Source of the DNA: Myxococcales bacterium
Lineage (GTDB): Bacteria > Myxococcota_A > UBA9042
Length of the DNA: 48,213 nt
NCBI GenBank assembly: GCA_009692425.1
Contig: SHZF01000009.1
Location: 1-48,213, forward strand
Reading direction: 5' to 3'
Shown here piece by piece: positions 33,502-42,019 of this stretch. How positions within the stretch are numbered: the stretch's first letter is position 1; the number at the start of each line of letters is the position of its first letter. The translations under genes were made by a program, and so were the position numbers. Below the pieces are notes generated by a model. It did not search any database and had not been told where the DNA came from. It saw only the letters and a list, made by a program, of their open reading frames with translations.

Positions 33502-34452
33502 ATGGCGCGGCAAATGCACGATTGGCGGTGGTTCTATAGCGCCATGCTGGCGGTGACGGCGTACAGCTGCGGTGCCGATGACGCAGGACCTCCGCACGAG
33601 TCGGCGTGCTCGGACGGCGCGGACAATGACCGCGATGGCCACTTCGACTGCCAGGACCCGGATTGTGCGACGGCCTGCGCCGCCAGCGCTGCGGTGCCGG
33701 ACACGGGCCGGATCGGTGACGCAGGGGGAGGCAGCGACGTGTTGCCAACCGCCGAGGCCGGTGTCGTGGCCGAAGCTGGTTCCGGTGACAGCCGAGACGG
33801 GCCGGATGCCGCAATCGGGCCCACCGACCTTGCCGCTGCCGACGTCCCGACTGCCGACGCGCCCGCCCTGGAGGACGTTCCCGTGGCCGCCGACATCCCT
33901 CCCAAGAACCAGCCACCCAACTGCGCGATCGTGACACCCAAGGCCAACGCCACGGGCTGGTTCGACGAGGACTTCTTTTTCGCGGCGACCGCGACCGACC
34001 CCGAAGATGGGCCACTGCCGGCGTCGGCGGTACAGTGGCAGAGCACACTCAAGCCGTTGATTGCCATTGGTAACAACAAGTCTCACCCATTGCAGCCCGA
34101 TGGCGTCCACCAGGTGACCTGTACCGCACAGGATTCGGCCGGTCTCGTCGGCACCTCCGCGCCAGTCAGCGTTACGGTCAAGTCGCCGCACGCCGCGATC
34201 TGGCACCCGGCGAACAACGAGACGCGGGCTGTCGGCGTGCCGATCCCGTTCAAGGGCAACGCCAAAGACCTGCAGGACGGGACTTTGGTCGGCGCGGCCC
34301 TGCAGTGGTCGAGCGACCTCGAAGGCCCGTTTGGCACTGGCGTCGAGTTCAGCAAGGCGCTGAACAAGGTCGGCACGCACACGATCACGCTGAAGGTCAC
34401 GGACAAGGGCGGCACGCAGGACATGGCGAGCATCCTGCTGGTCGTGAAGTAA
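33502..34452 (+). CDS. surface lipoprotein-like protein with calcium-binding-type motif and Asp/Ala linker
   Basis: Signal peptide to about Cys23 (AVTAYSC, a non-canonical lipobox), then CSDGADNDRDGHFDCQDPDC, an Asp-rich Cys motif common in myxobacterial surface proteins. Residues 60-135 are an Asp/Ala/Val linker. The C-terminal 180 residues hold two Ig/PKD-like beta domains (NCAIVTPKANATGWFDEDFFFAATATDPEDG; AAIWHPANNETRAVG...FKGNAKDLQDG). 316 residues, ATG 33502 behind GGAGAAG. Adhesive or structural role is inferred. Confidence 0.75.
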   Translation: MARQMHDWRWFYSAMLAVTAYSCGADDAGPPHESACSDGADNDRDGHFDCQDPDCATACAASAAVPDTGRIGDAGGGSDVLPTAEAGVVAEAGSGDSRDGPDAAIGPTDLAAADVPTADAPALEDVPVAADIPPKNQPPNCAIVTPKANATGWFDEDFFFAATATDPEDGPLPASAVQWQSTLKPLIAIGNNKSHPLQPDGVHQVTCTAQDSAGLVGTSAPVSVTVKSPHAAIWHPANNETRAVGVPIPFKGNAKDLQDGTLVGAALQWSSDLEGPFGTGVEFSKALNKVGTHTITLKVTDKGGTQDMASILLVVK

Positions 34453-34526
34453 TACCAAATCCGTTGAATTCGGCTCGGTGCTTGCTCGCCCGCGATCCCG
34501 CGATCCGATTCTGCCGGCTTTGGTAT
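34452..34526. terminator. 75-bp imperfect palindrome between convergent genes
   Basis: ATACCAAA (34452-34459) pairs with TTTGGTAT (34519-34526), and inside them CCG, GAAT and CGG blocks pair with CGG, ATTC and CCG. It fills the gap between the 3' ends of two convergent lipoprotein genes, so a bidirectional terminator is likely. The sharp ends could also mark a small non-autonomous element. Confidence 0.5.
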
Positions 34527-34534
34527 GACGGTCG

Positions 34535-35827
34535 CTACGGCTTGGTCTTGCACGCCGCGAACTGCTGGATCCACTTCAACGAATCGACGTAGCTCGGGTC
34601 CGCCTTGTTCTTGTACTTCTGGCCCCCGCCGTGTGACGTGCCGCCCGCCGACGCCAGATGCAGCGGCTTGAGCAAGAACAGGCTATCGACCGGATTGGCA
34701 ATGTTGATCGTCGGCTTGCCGGGCAGGCCGGGCAGGCCGAGCACGTTGTACATCGTGTAGATGGCGCCACCCTCCCCGGCGTCGGCGTGCAGCCAGCCCG
34801 GCGCCTGCGACTTGGCGTAGTCCTTGCCGTAGGGCGCGTGGCAGTGGCTGCAGCGGTCGCGCCACTTGTAGATGAGGGCGCCGAACGACGCGACCAGCGC
34901 CGTTTCATCGCAGCCGCCGAGCATGGGCTTGTCCAGCGCAGGCTTGGGCTGGGAGCCCGCGCCGCACGGGTCTGCGATCGCGCCGCACACCGGCCCCTGG
35001 CATTGCGCGCTCCACTTGATCCACTCGAGGAACGCGCCGTGCTCAGCCTGCTGCACGTCGGTCGTGATGAGTTCACTTTGCGGCTTGGCCTTGGCGATCC
35101 ACGCGAGCACCTGGCTCTGCGCCGGATTCGCAAAGTCGACCATGCCCTTCGACGCCATGCACGCCATCGACTTGCATGGGGTGTCTTGCACGAACATGCC
35201 GAGGTCCACGCCCGACAGGTGGCACTGGTTGCACGTCGTCGGCTGGCCCTTGGTGACCAATGGCTTGATTTTCTTCTCGAACAGGTCAGACAGCGCGGTC
35301 GACTTGCACGCGAGCGGCGGTCCCATGTCGGGTTGGGCGTCGGGGGCCGTGGGTACATCCTTCGCGACGGCCGTATCTTGCGCGACGGCCCCATCTTGCG
35401 CGACGGCCCCATCTTGCGCGACGGCCCCATCTTGCGCGGCAAGCGAGTCGGCAGGCGCGGCGACGTCCGGGGAAGCCGCGGCATCGGGCACCGCAGCGGC
35501 GTCCGGGGCTGGGCCGGCACTGTCACCTGCAGCCACGTCGGCTTGTGCGGCGGTGTCCGGCGACGGCAGTGTGTCGGGCCCCCGTGCCGTTGCATCGGCC
35601 GACGTGCGGGCGCCGGCGTCGGCAGCGGCGCTGGCATCCGGCGCGGCCGCGGCCGTACAGACCGGCGCCCCCTTGCAGCCTGCGTCGGCACAGTCCGCAT
35701 TGCCGTCGCCGTCCTGATCGACGCCGTCGCTGCACTCGCCGGGTGCATCGCCCTCGTAGGTGTCGTCAGCGCAGGCCGCCAGCGCCATGCTCCCGGCACA
35801 CCAGATGGCCCAAGCCTTGCCCCGCAT
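34535..35827 (-). CDS. lipoprotein with two c-type haem motifs and Asp/Ala linker
   Basis: Lipobox MALAAC (Cys19), then CSDGVDQDGDGNADCADAGC, then a long Asp/Ala/Pro linker (residues 55-165) with the hexapeptide AQDGAV repeated. The C-terminal 260 residues contain CNQCH (about 199-203) and CSHCH (about 324-328), so two covalent c-type haems are expected, plus further cysteines. 430 residues. An exported electron-transfer or redox-sensing protein, possibly surface-exposed; partner unknown. Confidence 0.8.
   Translation of the reverse strand: MRGKAWAIWCAGSMALAACADDTYEGDAPGECSDGVDQDGDGNADCADAGCKGAPVCTAAAAPDASAAADAGARTSADATARGPDTLPSPDTAAQADVAAGDSAGPAPDAAAVPDAAASPDVAAPADSLAAQDGAVAQDGAVAQDGAVAQDTAVAKDVPTAPDAQPDMGPPLACKSTALSDLFEKKIKPLVTKGQPTTCNQCHLSGVDLGMFVQDTPCKSMACMASKGMVDFANPAQSQVLAWIAKAKPQSELITTDVQQAEHGAFLEWIKWSAQCQGPVCGAIADPCGAGSQPKPALDKPMLGGCDETALVASFGALIYKWRDRCSHCHAPYGKDYAKSQAPGWLHADAGEGGAIYTMYNVLGLPGLPGKPTINIANPVDSLFLLKPLHLASAGGTSHGGGQKYKNKADPSYVDSLKWIQQFAACKTKP
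35366..35437. repeat. 18-bp coding tandem repeat in the haem-lipoprotein linker
   Basis: The plus-strand unit GCGACGGCCCCATCTTGC is repeated three times almost exactly, with a diverged fourth at the left (GCGACGGCCGTATCTTGC). On the coding (minus) strand it encodes AQDGAV/AQDTAV. It lies in the spacer between the Cys motif and the haem domain. Confidence 0.85.
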
Positions 35828-36014
35828 GATGATCCCCTCCGGCTCTGTGCGCTGCCGGCCTGTCCGGGTCCGGAGCGTAGCGGTTCAGGTGCGACCCCTC
35901 CACTGTGATTGCGCAAGAGCGGCTCAAGTATGACACCCGGCCGCGCCGGTTGACACCTCACCGTGCCGCCCCGAGCATCGGCAGCCCGACGCACCCGGCG
36001 GCTGCGGTGAACCG

Positions 36015-36881
36015 ATGGACCCCGTGCTGCACGATCTCGTCGACCTGCTCGCTCTCGAGCGCGTGGACCGCGATCTCTACCGCGGCCGCAGCCAGGACCT
36101 CGGCTGGGGCGCGATTTTCGGCGGCCAGGTGCTCGGCCAGGCGCTGTCGGCGGCGGCGCAAACGGTCGACGCCCAGCGCCCGGTCCACTCGCTGCACGCG
36201 TACTTCTTGAAGGCCGGCGACTTGCACCAGCCCATCGTCTACCACGTCGACCGCATCCGCGACGGCCACAGCTTCGCGACCCGGCGGGTGGTCGCGATGC
36301 AGGAGGGGACGGCCATCTTCAGCTTGTCGGCGAGCTTCCAGGTCGTCGAAACTGGCTACTCACACCAGGACACTCGGCCCGACGTGCCGGGGCCCGAGGG
36401 GCTGCTGTCAGAGCGTGAACTGGGTGCCCGCCTCGGCGACCGCGTGCCCGATGCCCTGCGCGCTCTCGCCACCGCGCCGCGGCCCATCGAACTGCGGCCG
36501 GTCGTGCCGCGCAATCCGCTCCAGCCGCGTGTGTCGGCACCCATCCGCCATGTGTGGCTGCGCGCTGTGGATCGCCTGCCCGACAACGACGTGCTGCACC
36601 GCTACCTGCTGGCCTATGCGTCGGATTTCTCGCTGCTCGGCACGAGCCTCGATCCACACGGCGTGTCGTGGCTGAGCCCGGGGATGCACATCGCGAGCCT
36701 CGACCACGCGATGTGGTTCCACCGGCCGTTTCGGCTCGACGAGTGGCTGCTCTACGCGATCGACAGCCCGTCGGCGAGCGGCGCACGCGGACTGGTGCGC
36801 GGGCGGTTTTTCGACGCGGCCGGCACGCTGGTGGCGAGCGCGATGCAGGAAGGGCTGATTCGGCTGCGGGCGCCCGCCTGA
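36015..36881 (+). CDS. tesB: acyl-CoA thioesterase II (TesB)
   Basis: Hydrolyses acyl-CoA to free fatty acid and CoA. The double hot-dog sequence matches TesB: GGQVLGQALSAAAQTV, HSLHAYFLKAGDLHQPIVYHVDRIRDGHSFATRRV, then YASDFSLLGTSL, HIASLDHAMWFHRPFRLDEWLLY and the final ASAMQEGLIRL. The Asp, Thr/Ser and Gln of the active site are in place. 288 residues, the usual length. Stands alone between divergent and convergent neighbours. Confidence 0.94.
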   Translation: MDPVLHDLVDLLALERVDRDLYRGRSQDLGWGAIFGGQVLGQALSAAAQTVDAQRPVHSLHAYFLKAGDLHQPIVYHVDRIRDGHSFATRRVVAMQEGTAIFSLSASFQVVETGYSHQDTRPDVPGPEGLLSERELGARLGDRVPDALRALATAPRPIELRPVVPRNPLQPRVSAPIRHVWLRAVDRLPDNDVLHRYLLAYASDFSLLGTSLDPHGVSWLSPGMHIASLDHAMWFHRPFRLDEWLLYAIDSPSASGARGLVRGRFFDAAGTLVASAMQEGLIRLRAPA

Positions 36882-36894
36882 TTCGAAGCCGGCC

Positions 36895-36915
36895 TGACCC
36901 AAGCCCGCTTGGTCA
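36895..36915. terminator. hairpin between convergent tesB and cysNC
   Basis: TGACC-C-AAGC, loop CC, GCTTGGTCA: nine base pairs with one bulged C. It overlaps the cysNC stop codon and lies 14 bases past the tesB stop. There is no U-tract, so a rho-independent role is uncertain. Confidence 0.4.
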
Positions 36916-38703
36916 GATGCCTGCGCCGGGGCTGACGACTCGCGGCGCGCCGAACAAGCCGCGTTCCCCCAACCAGGCGACGATGCGCGCCACGGCACCT
37001 TCGACCGCGTCGGGCCCCGTGACCTCGATGCGCGCATCCGGCAGTGGTGACGCCTGCCACTCGGCGTGCGGGCCGGCGGGCAGCACCAGTTCGACCTCCA
37101 GCACGTCGCCGCTGCCGCCGCGGCGGCGCAGTTCTGCGCGCTCGAGCGGATCCGGCATGTCCACGTCGGCGATGAGGACCACGCCCGCGCTCATGAATGC
37201 GCCGAGCAGGAACGACAGGGGCTCCCGGCCAGCGTTCGGACCGGCGCTGCAGATGCCGTTCGCGTGCCCGTTATCGACCACGAAGGCCTGCACCCCGCGC
37301 TGGAACAGGCGCGCCTCGAGCGCCCGCGCCACCGCCGTCCGCAGTTCCCCGGGCGGCGCGGCCAACCAGAGCACCGCCGACTTGTGCCCGTTCTGGGCCT
37401 CGCGCGCGGCCCGATCCACCTGGCGCAACGGCTCGCCGGCACCTGCGTCGGGTTGCTCGCGGGCCACCATGCCGGCCGCCACCGTCGCGTTCGTCAGCGG
37501 ATCGATCAGGATGAACGCACCCGTGCGGCGCTGGTCCCGGTACGCGTCCAGGTAGAGCGGCTGCGCGACAGTCACCTGCAACCGGCCGATTTCGTTTAGT
37601 TGCAGGCAGTCGGCGGGCACCTCGGCGAGCGAGTTCACATCGACGCGGTGGCGCACCCGGGTCACGCGGCCGCGCACGCTGCGGGTGGTGTGCTTGACCA
37701 CGTAGGGCCGACTCGGGTCGAGCGGTTCGTTCGCCATCCACACGACGTCGGCGTCGAACGTCGTGCGCACCCACGGCAGCGCGTCCGCATGGACCAGCAT
37801 GTCGCCGCGGCTGACGTCGATCTCGTCGGCCAGCAACAGCGTCACCGAGCGCGGGGCGCCGGCCGCTTCGAGGTCGCCGTCGTACGTGTGGATGCGCGCC
37901 ACGGTGCTGCGCGTGCCCGCCGGCAGGCACACGACGGCATCGCCCCGGCGCACGACGCCCGACGCGATCTGGCCGGCGAACCCGCGGAAATCGAGGTCCG
38001 GCCGCACGACGTACTGCACGGGGAACCGCAGGGCGCCGGGCCCTTCATCGCCCGCCACATCGACGGCCTCCAGGTGCTCGAGCAGGCTCGGGCCGCGGTA
38101 CCACGGCATGTTGACGGAGCGATCGACCACGTTGTCGCCGAGCAACGCCGACAGCGGAATCCAGGTGGCCTCGCGCGTGTCCGCACCGCTGCCGAAGCCC
38201 AACTGGGCCACGAACGGCGCGAAGTCGGCCCGGATGCGGTCCCACACGCCCTCATCGAAGCCCACCAGGTCCATCTTGTTGACCGCGATGACGACGTGCG
38301 GAATGCCGAGCAGGCTCGCGATGAACGTGTGGCGCCGCGACTGCACGAGCGCGCCGTAGCGGGCGTCGATGAGCACGATGGCGAGGTGGGCGGTCGAGGC
38401 GCCGGTCGCCATGTTGCGCGTGTACTGCTCGTGGCCGGGCGTGTCGGCGATGATGAACTTGCGGCGCGGCGTGCTGAAGTAGCGGTACGCGACGTCGATC
38501 GTGATGCCCTGCTCGCGTTCGGCGCGCAGTCCGTCGGTCAGCAGCGACAGGTCGATGCCTTGGGACGCCCGATTGACCTTGGAGCGCGCGACGGCCTCCA
38601 ACTGGTCCTCGAACACATTTTTGGAGTCGTAGAGAAGCCGACCGATCAAGGTGGACTTGCCGTCATCGACGGAGCCGGCCGTACTGAAGCGCAGGAGGTC
38701 CAA
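36913..38703 (-). CDS. cysN: sulfate adenylyltransferase GTPase subunit CysN fused to a degenerate APS-kinase-like domain
   Basis: CysN drives ATP sulfurylase by GTP hydrolysis. GTPase motifs are intact: GSVDDGKST (10-18), DTPGHEQYTRNMATGAS, NKMD. Two beta-barrel domains follow. The region from about residue 440 aligns in position with CysC, but its P-loop reads WLAAPPGELRTAVA where GLSGAGKST is expected, and the DGD(N/S)VR motif reads VDNGHANGI. So the kinase half is probably inactive. 596 residues; TTG start at 38703, 21 bases after cysD. Confidence 0.9.
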   Translation of the reverse strand: MDLLRFSTAGSVDDGKSTLIGRLLYDSKNVFEDQLEAVARSKVNRASQGIDLSLLTDGLRAEREQGITIDVAYRYFSTPRRKFIIADTPGHEQYTRNMATGASTAHLAIVLIDARYGALVQSRRHTFIASLLGIPHVVIAVNKMDLVGFDEGVWDRIRADFAPFVAQLGFGSGADTREATWIPLSALLGDNVVDRSVNMPWYRGPSLLEHLEAVDVAGDEGPGALRFPVQYVVRPDLDFRGFAGQIASGVVRRGDAVVCLPAGTRSTVARIHTYDGDLEAAGAPRSVTLLLADEIDVSRGDMLVHADALPWVRTTFDADVVWMANEPLDPSRPYVVKHTTRSVRGRVTRVRHRVDVNSLAEVPADCLQLNEIGRLQVTVAQPLYLDAYRDQRRTGAFILIDPLTNATVAAGMVAREQPDAGAGEPLRQVDRAAREAQNGHKSAVLWLAAPPGELRTAVARALEARLFQRGVQAFVVDNGHANGICSAGPNAGREPLSFLLGAFMSAGVVLIADVDMPDPLERAELRRRGGSGDVLEVELVLPAGPHAEWQASPLPDARIEVTGPDAVEGAVARIVAWLGERGLFGAPRVVSPGAGI

Positions 38704-38724
38704 GGGTTCCTCGGCAACGTCGGC

Positions 38725-39657
38725 CTAGAAGTAGCCGGCTTTCTTGCGATCTTCCATCGACGCCTCGCTCACCTGATCATCGACGCGGGTGGCACCGCGC
38801 TCGGTGATGCGGGTGACGGCGGTCTCTTCGATGATGGAGGTGGGGGTCGCCGCATCGCTCAGCACGCACGCCGTGCACGACATGTCGCCGACCGTCCGAA
38901 AACGCACGGTGCGCGCGACGATTGTCTCGCCCGGCAGCGGCTGGAGCAGGTGGCTGACGGGCAACACGAGGCCGCCGCGCAAGATGACCGGCCGCTCGTG
39001 GGCAAAGTAGATGCTGGGGATCGCGAGCTTTTCCTGGCCGATGTACATCCAGATGTCGAGTTCGGTCCAGTTCGAGATCGGGAACACGCGCACCTGCTCG
39101 CCGGGCTGGATGCGCCCGTTGTACAGGCTCCACAACTCGGGCCGCTGGTTCTTCGGGTCCCACTGCCCGTGGGCGTCGCGAAACGAGAAGATGCGCTCCT
39201 TGGCGCGCGCCTTCTCCTCGTCGCGGCGGGCGCCCCCGAACACGGCGTCGAACTTGAATTCGGCGATCGCGTCGAGCAGCGTCGTGGTCTGCATGCGGTT
39301 GCGGCTGTTGTCTTGCCCGGGGCGCTCGACGATGCGGCCCGAGCGGATGCTGTCTTCGACCGAGCGCACGATGAGCCGCTCGCCCAGTTCGGCGGCGCGG
39401 AAGTCTCGAAACGCGACGACTTCTGGAAAGTTGTGCTCGGTGTCGATGTGCATCAACGGGAACGGGAAGCGGCCCGGCCGAAACGCCTTCTCCGCCAGCC
39501 GCAGCATCACGATGCTGTCTTTGCCGCCGGAGAAAAGCAGGCACGGGCGCTCGAATTCGGCAGCCGCCTCGCGCAGGATGTGGATGCTTTCGGCCTCCAG
39601 CGCTTCGAGCTGCGAGAGCGGCGGAGGATCGGCGACGGCGGCGGCGGTGACAGGCAC
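38725..39657 (-). CDS. cysD: sulfate adenylyltransferase subunit CysD
   Basis: Catalytic subunit of ATP sulfurylase (ATP + sulfate to APS + PPi). The PP-loop motif LLFSGGKDSIVMLRLAEKAF, then PLMHIDTEHNFPEVVAFRD, GGARRDEEKARAKERIFSFRD and NWTELDIWMYI, ending MEDRKKAGYF, are all canonical. With the GTG at 39657 the protein is 310 residues (302 in E. coli); no ATG is available near the start. Upstream of cysN in the same operon. Confidence 0.95.
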   Translation of the reverse strand: MPVTAAAVADPPPLSQLEALEAESIHILREAAAEFERPCLLFSGGKDSIVMLRLAEKAFRPGRFPFPLMHIDTEHNFPEVVAFRDFRAAELGERLIVRSVEDSIRSGRIVERPGQDNSRNRMQTTTLLDAIAEFKFDAVFGGARRDEEKARAKERIFSFRDAHGQWDPKNQRPELWSLYNGRIQPGEQVRVFPISNWTELDIWMYIGQEKLAIPSIYFAHERPVILRGGLVLPVSHLLQPLPGETIVARTVRFRTVGDMSCTACVLSDAATPTSIIEETAVTRITERGATRVDDQVSEASMEDRKKAGYF

Positions 39658-39786
39658 GGCGGGGCACAGCGGGCGAGGGCCCGCGCGGGCGCGCAGGATG
39701 CACAAGGTAGGCGGGATCGTCCAGCGCGCGGCGTGTTGCAGCGAATCCCCTAGAATCGGATCCCCAAGCCGGGCAAGCTTGCTGCC

Positions 39787-40782
39787 ATGGACTTCGCAAC
39801 TCCCGCAGCGGCCGTTCTCGCCCTGGTGCCCGCCGCCCCACGTTGGACCCGCCGTCGCAAGCTCGCCGTGCTGCCTGTGACGGCAAGCTCGATCGCGCTG
39901 TTCCGCCTCGGCGAGCAGTGCAACAACAAGTGCCCGATGTGCTCGAATTCGGGCCGTCCCGAGGCGTGGTTCCAGAAGACGGACGACCTGCTGCGGCGCG
40001 CCGACTACCTCCACCAGCGTGGCCTGCGGCGCGTGGTGCTGACTGGCGGCGAGCCGACGATCCACCCCGGCTTCTGGGACGTCGTGGCCCGGGTCAATGC
40101 GCACGGCATGCGCTGGGACATCAACACGAACGGTCGCAGCTTCGCCGACCCCGTCTTCGCCGAACGCGCGGCGGCCGCGGGCCTGTTGCGCGCCATCGTG
40201 TCGCTGCACTCCCACGAGCCGGCGGCGTCGATGGTGATCTCCGGCGTCAACGCCCGCGGCCACGACGAAATCATTGCCGGCATCGCCGAACTCGCGCGCG
40301 CCGGTGTGCCCCTGTTGCTGAACTGCGTGCTGGCGCGCCAGAACCTCGCGCACCTCGAAGCCTACGTCGCGTTCTGCCGCCGACTGGCGCCCGACGCAGT
40401 GCTCAAGTTCTGCTTCCCGACCACGACCGGCAAGGGCGGTGGGTGGGAGGGCATTCACCTCCAGTACGCCGAAGTGCAGCCCGTCGTGCGGGCCATCGGT
40501 GCGCGCTGCGCCGAACTGGGCGTGGGCGTCACGTTCGAGGCCCTGCCCGCGTGCGTGGTCGGCGACGCCAGCGCGCGCAACCTGTCGCGCTCGGGATTCG
40601 GCGAGACCCATTACCTCGACGACGTTTCTGGCGACCGGCTCTACTCGATCGGGCACATCGAAGCGGAACTGTCGTGCTATCCACCCGCCTGCGCCGACTG
40701 CCGGGCGCGCGCATCGTGTCCCGGCATCGGTGTCGACTACGCGACGCGGTTGGCAGCCGGCGAACTCGTCCCATTCCCCTGA
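39787..40782 (+). CDS. radical SAM protein with C-terminal cysteine cluster
   Basis: The CNNKCPMC motif (C45, C49, C52) binds the SAM-cleaving [4Fe-4S] cluster. GGEPTIHPGF and NTNGR are standard radical SAM strands. The C-terminus has CYPPACADCRARASCPGIG, a SPASM-like cluster that could bind a second iron-sulfur centre, as in peptide-modifying or other maturation enzymes. 331 residues. Divergent from cysD with 129 bases between. The reaction is not known. Its 3' end overlaps the convergent neighbour by 46 bases. Confidence 0.85.
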   Translation: MDFATPAAAVLALVPAAPRWTRRRKLAVLPVTASSIALFRLGEQCNNKCPMCSNSGRPEAWFQKTDDLLRRADYLHQRGLRRVVLTGGEPTIHPGFWDVVARVNAHGMRWDINTNGRSFADPVFAERAAAAGLLRAIVSLHSHEPAASMVISGVNARGHDEIIAGIAELARAGVPLLLNCVLARQNLAHLEAYVAFCRRLAPDAVLKFCFPTTTGKGGGWEGIHLQYAEVQPVVRAIGARCAELGVGVTFEALPACVVGDASARNLSRSGFGETHYLDDVSGDRLYSIGHIEAELSCYPPACADCRARASCPGIGVDYATRLAAGELVPFP

Positions 40783-41723
40783 CGTGCCACCCGCCGTCGC
40801 TGCCACCAGACGATGCTGCCGAGGGCGCCAAGCGTCCACAGCACGCCCGCACCCCCGGCGCGCAGTGGCCGGCCGCGCGGCTGGCCCAGCGGCACGGCCA
40901 TGCACTGGGCCTCGACCTCGGTCGCCGGCGTCTCGCACAACTGGCGAAACGGCGTCGTGCGGTAGATTTCACAGGCACAGTCGGCCGCCGCAGTATCGAG
41001 TGCGGCCACGAGTTGCGTGCCGGGCTTGAAGTTGGCTGCGAGGATGCTCAACGCATTGTCCGTCTTGCCGACGTTGAGCAGGTGCCCGACCTCGCGCAGC
41101 AGCACCGCGCCCAACGAATACTGGGCGTCATTGCACTTGTCGAGGCAGTAGACGTAGCCGTTGTCGCGCACGACGAGGTCGGCATCGATCAGCCTGCCGC
41201 GATCCAGCGGCGTGTAGATGACCGCCGACACGACCTTGCTGCCCATCGGCCAGTCGACCTCGTTGCGAATGAGCGCCAGTTGGACACTGCCCTTTTCCGT
41301 GCCCGGGCACTTGTCCGCCGGCCCCGTCTGCTTGCCGTCCTTGACGCACGACGCGTAGGTGGCCTTCGCCTTGAAGCCATCGTACCGAAACGCGAGACCG
41401 AGCGGATTGGCGGGGCAGGGCACCGGCCCACAGCCGGCGGCGGTAGGGGCCATGCAGGACGTGCACGTAACCGATTGCCACGCGGCGAACGCCTGCTGGG
41501 CCGCGGCCTCAAATGCGGCGTTGGGGATGCTCGTCGGCGTTTCGCCCGGCGCCCAGATCGACCACGGCACTTCGGCATCGTACCACCGATAGCAGTGGCC
41601 TTCGGGCGTGCGGCGGCTGCACTCGCATGTCTGCGCGGCCGCGGGTCGCACGGTGGCGACGAGGCCGAACCCCGCAAAAAGGACCAAGGCCGCAGCGACC
41701 AACTCGCGCGGGAGGCGCGTCAT
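40737..41723 (-). CDS. exported matrixin-like protein with a degenerate zinc motif
   Basis: Signal peptide MTRLPRELVAAALVLFAGFG...AAAQ from the ATG at 41723. The body has a Cys-rich start and the segment LGAVLLREVGHLLNVGKTDN, which lines up with the matrixin motif HExGHxxGxxH, but the first His is Arg and the last is Lys. The C-terminus is a hydrophobic helix plus a basic RRRVARQG tail, like a membrane-retention or sorting signal. About 328 residues. Probably catalytically dead; role unknown. Confidence 0.65.
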   Translation of the reverse strand: MTRLPRELVAAALVLFAGFGLVATVRPAAAQTCECSRRTPEGHCYRWYDAEVPWSIWAPGETPTSIPNAAFEAAAQQAFAAWQSVTCTSCMAPTAAGCGPVPCPANPLGLAFRYDGFKAKATYASCVKDGKQTGPADKCPGTEKGSVQLALIRNEVDWPMGSKVVSAVIYTPLDRGRLIDADLVVRDNGYVYCLDKCNDAQYSLGAVLLREVGHLLNVGKTDNALSILAANFKPGTQLVAALDTAAADCACEIYRTTPFRQLCETPATEVEAQCMAVPLGQPRGRPLRAGGAGVLWTLGALGSIVWWQRRRVARQGNGTSSPAANRVA

Positions 41724-42019
41724 GATGCGCGGGGGCGAGGTCGGCGCAGGCGCATGGGCGAGCATGGACGGACCCCAAGGGAGCGGCTGAAGCCGCCCTG
41801 CTACGTTCCCTGCCGGGTGCCGCGCTCAGGGTCAGCGGTGCCCGCAGCCTGACGGTGACGATAGCGGCAGGCGCGCACCGGAACAAGCGAAAGATTGCGG
41901 CTTCGCGGCGGCTCGCCGTGGCGCGCGGGAAGCGAACTTGTCCCGCAATGGCCGACGCTCCTGCCGTGGCGCGTCGCCGGCCCATGCGGTAGAAGGAGCG
42001 CGCCGCGTCGTGCGGCACC

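Noticed and set aside
32118-33539. 473-codon plus-strand frame across the esterase region
   Set aside because: It is antisense to the recognised esterase and crosses the repeat; no motifs or plausible start.
38725-40938. A 737-residue cysD reading
   Set aside because: The frame upstream of 39657 is antisense to the radical SAM gene and has no cysD similarity; the family length fits the GTG at 39657.
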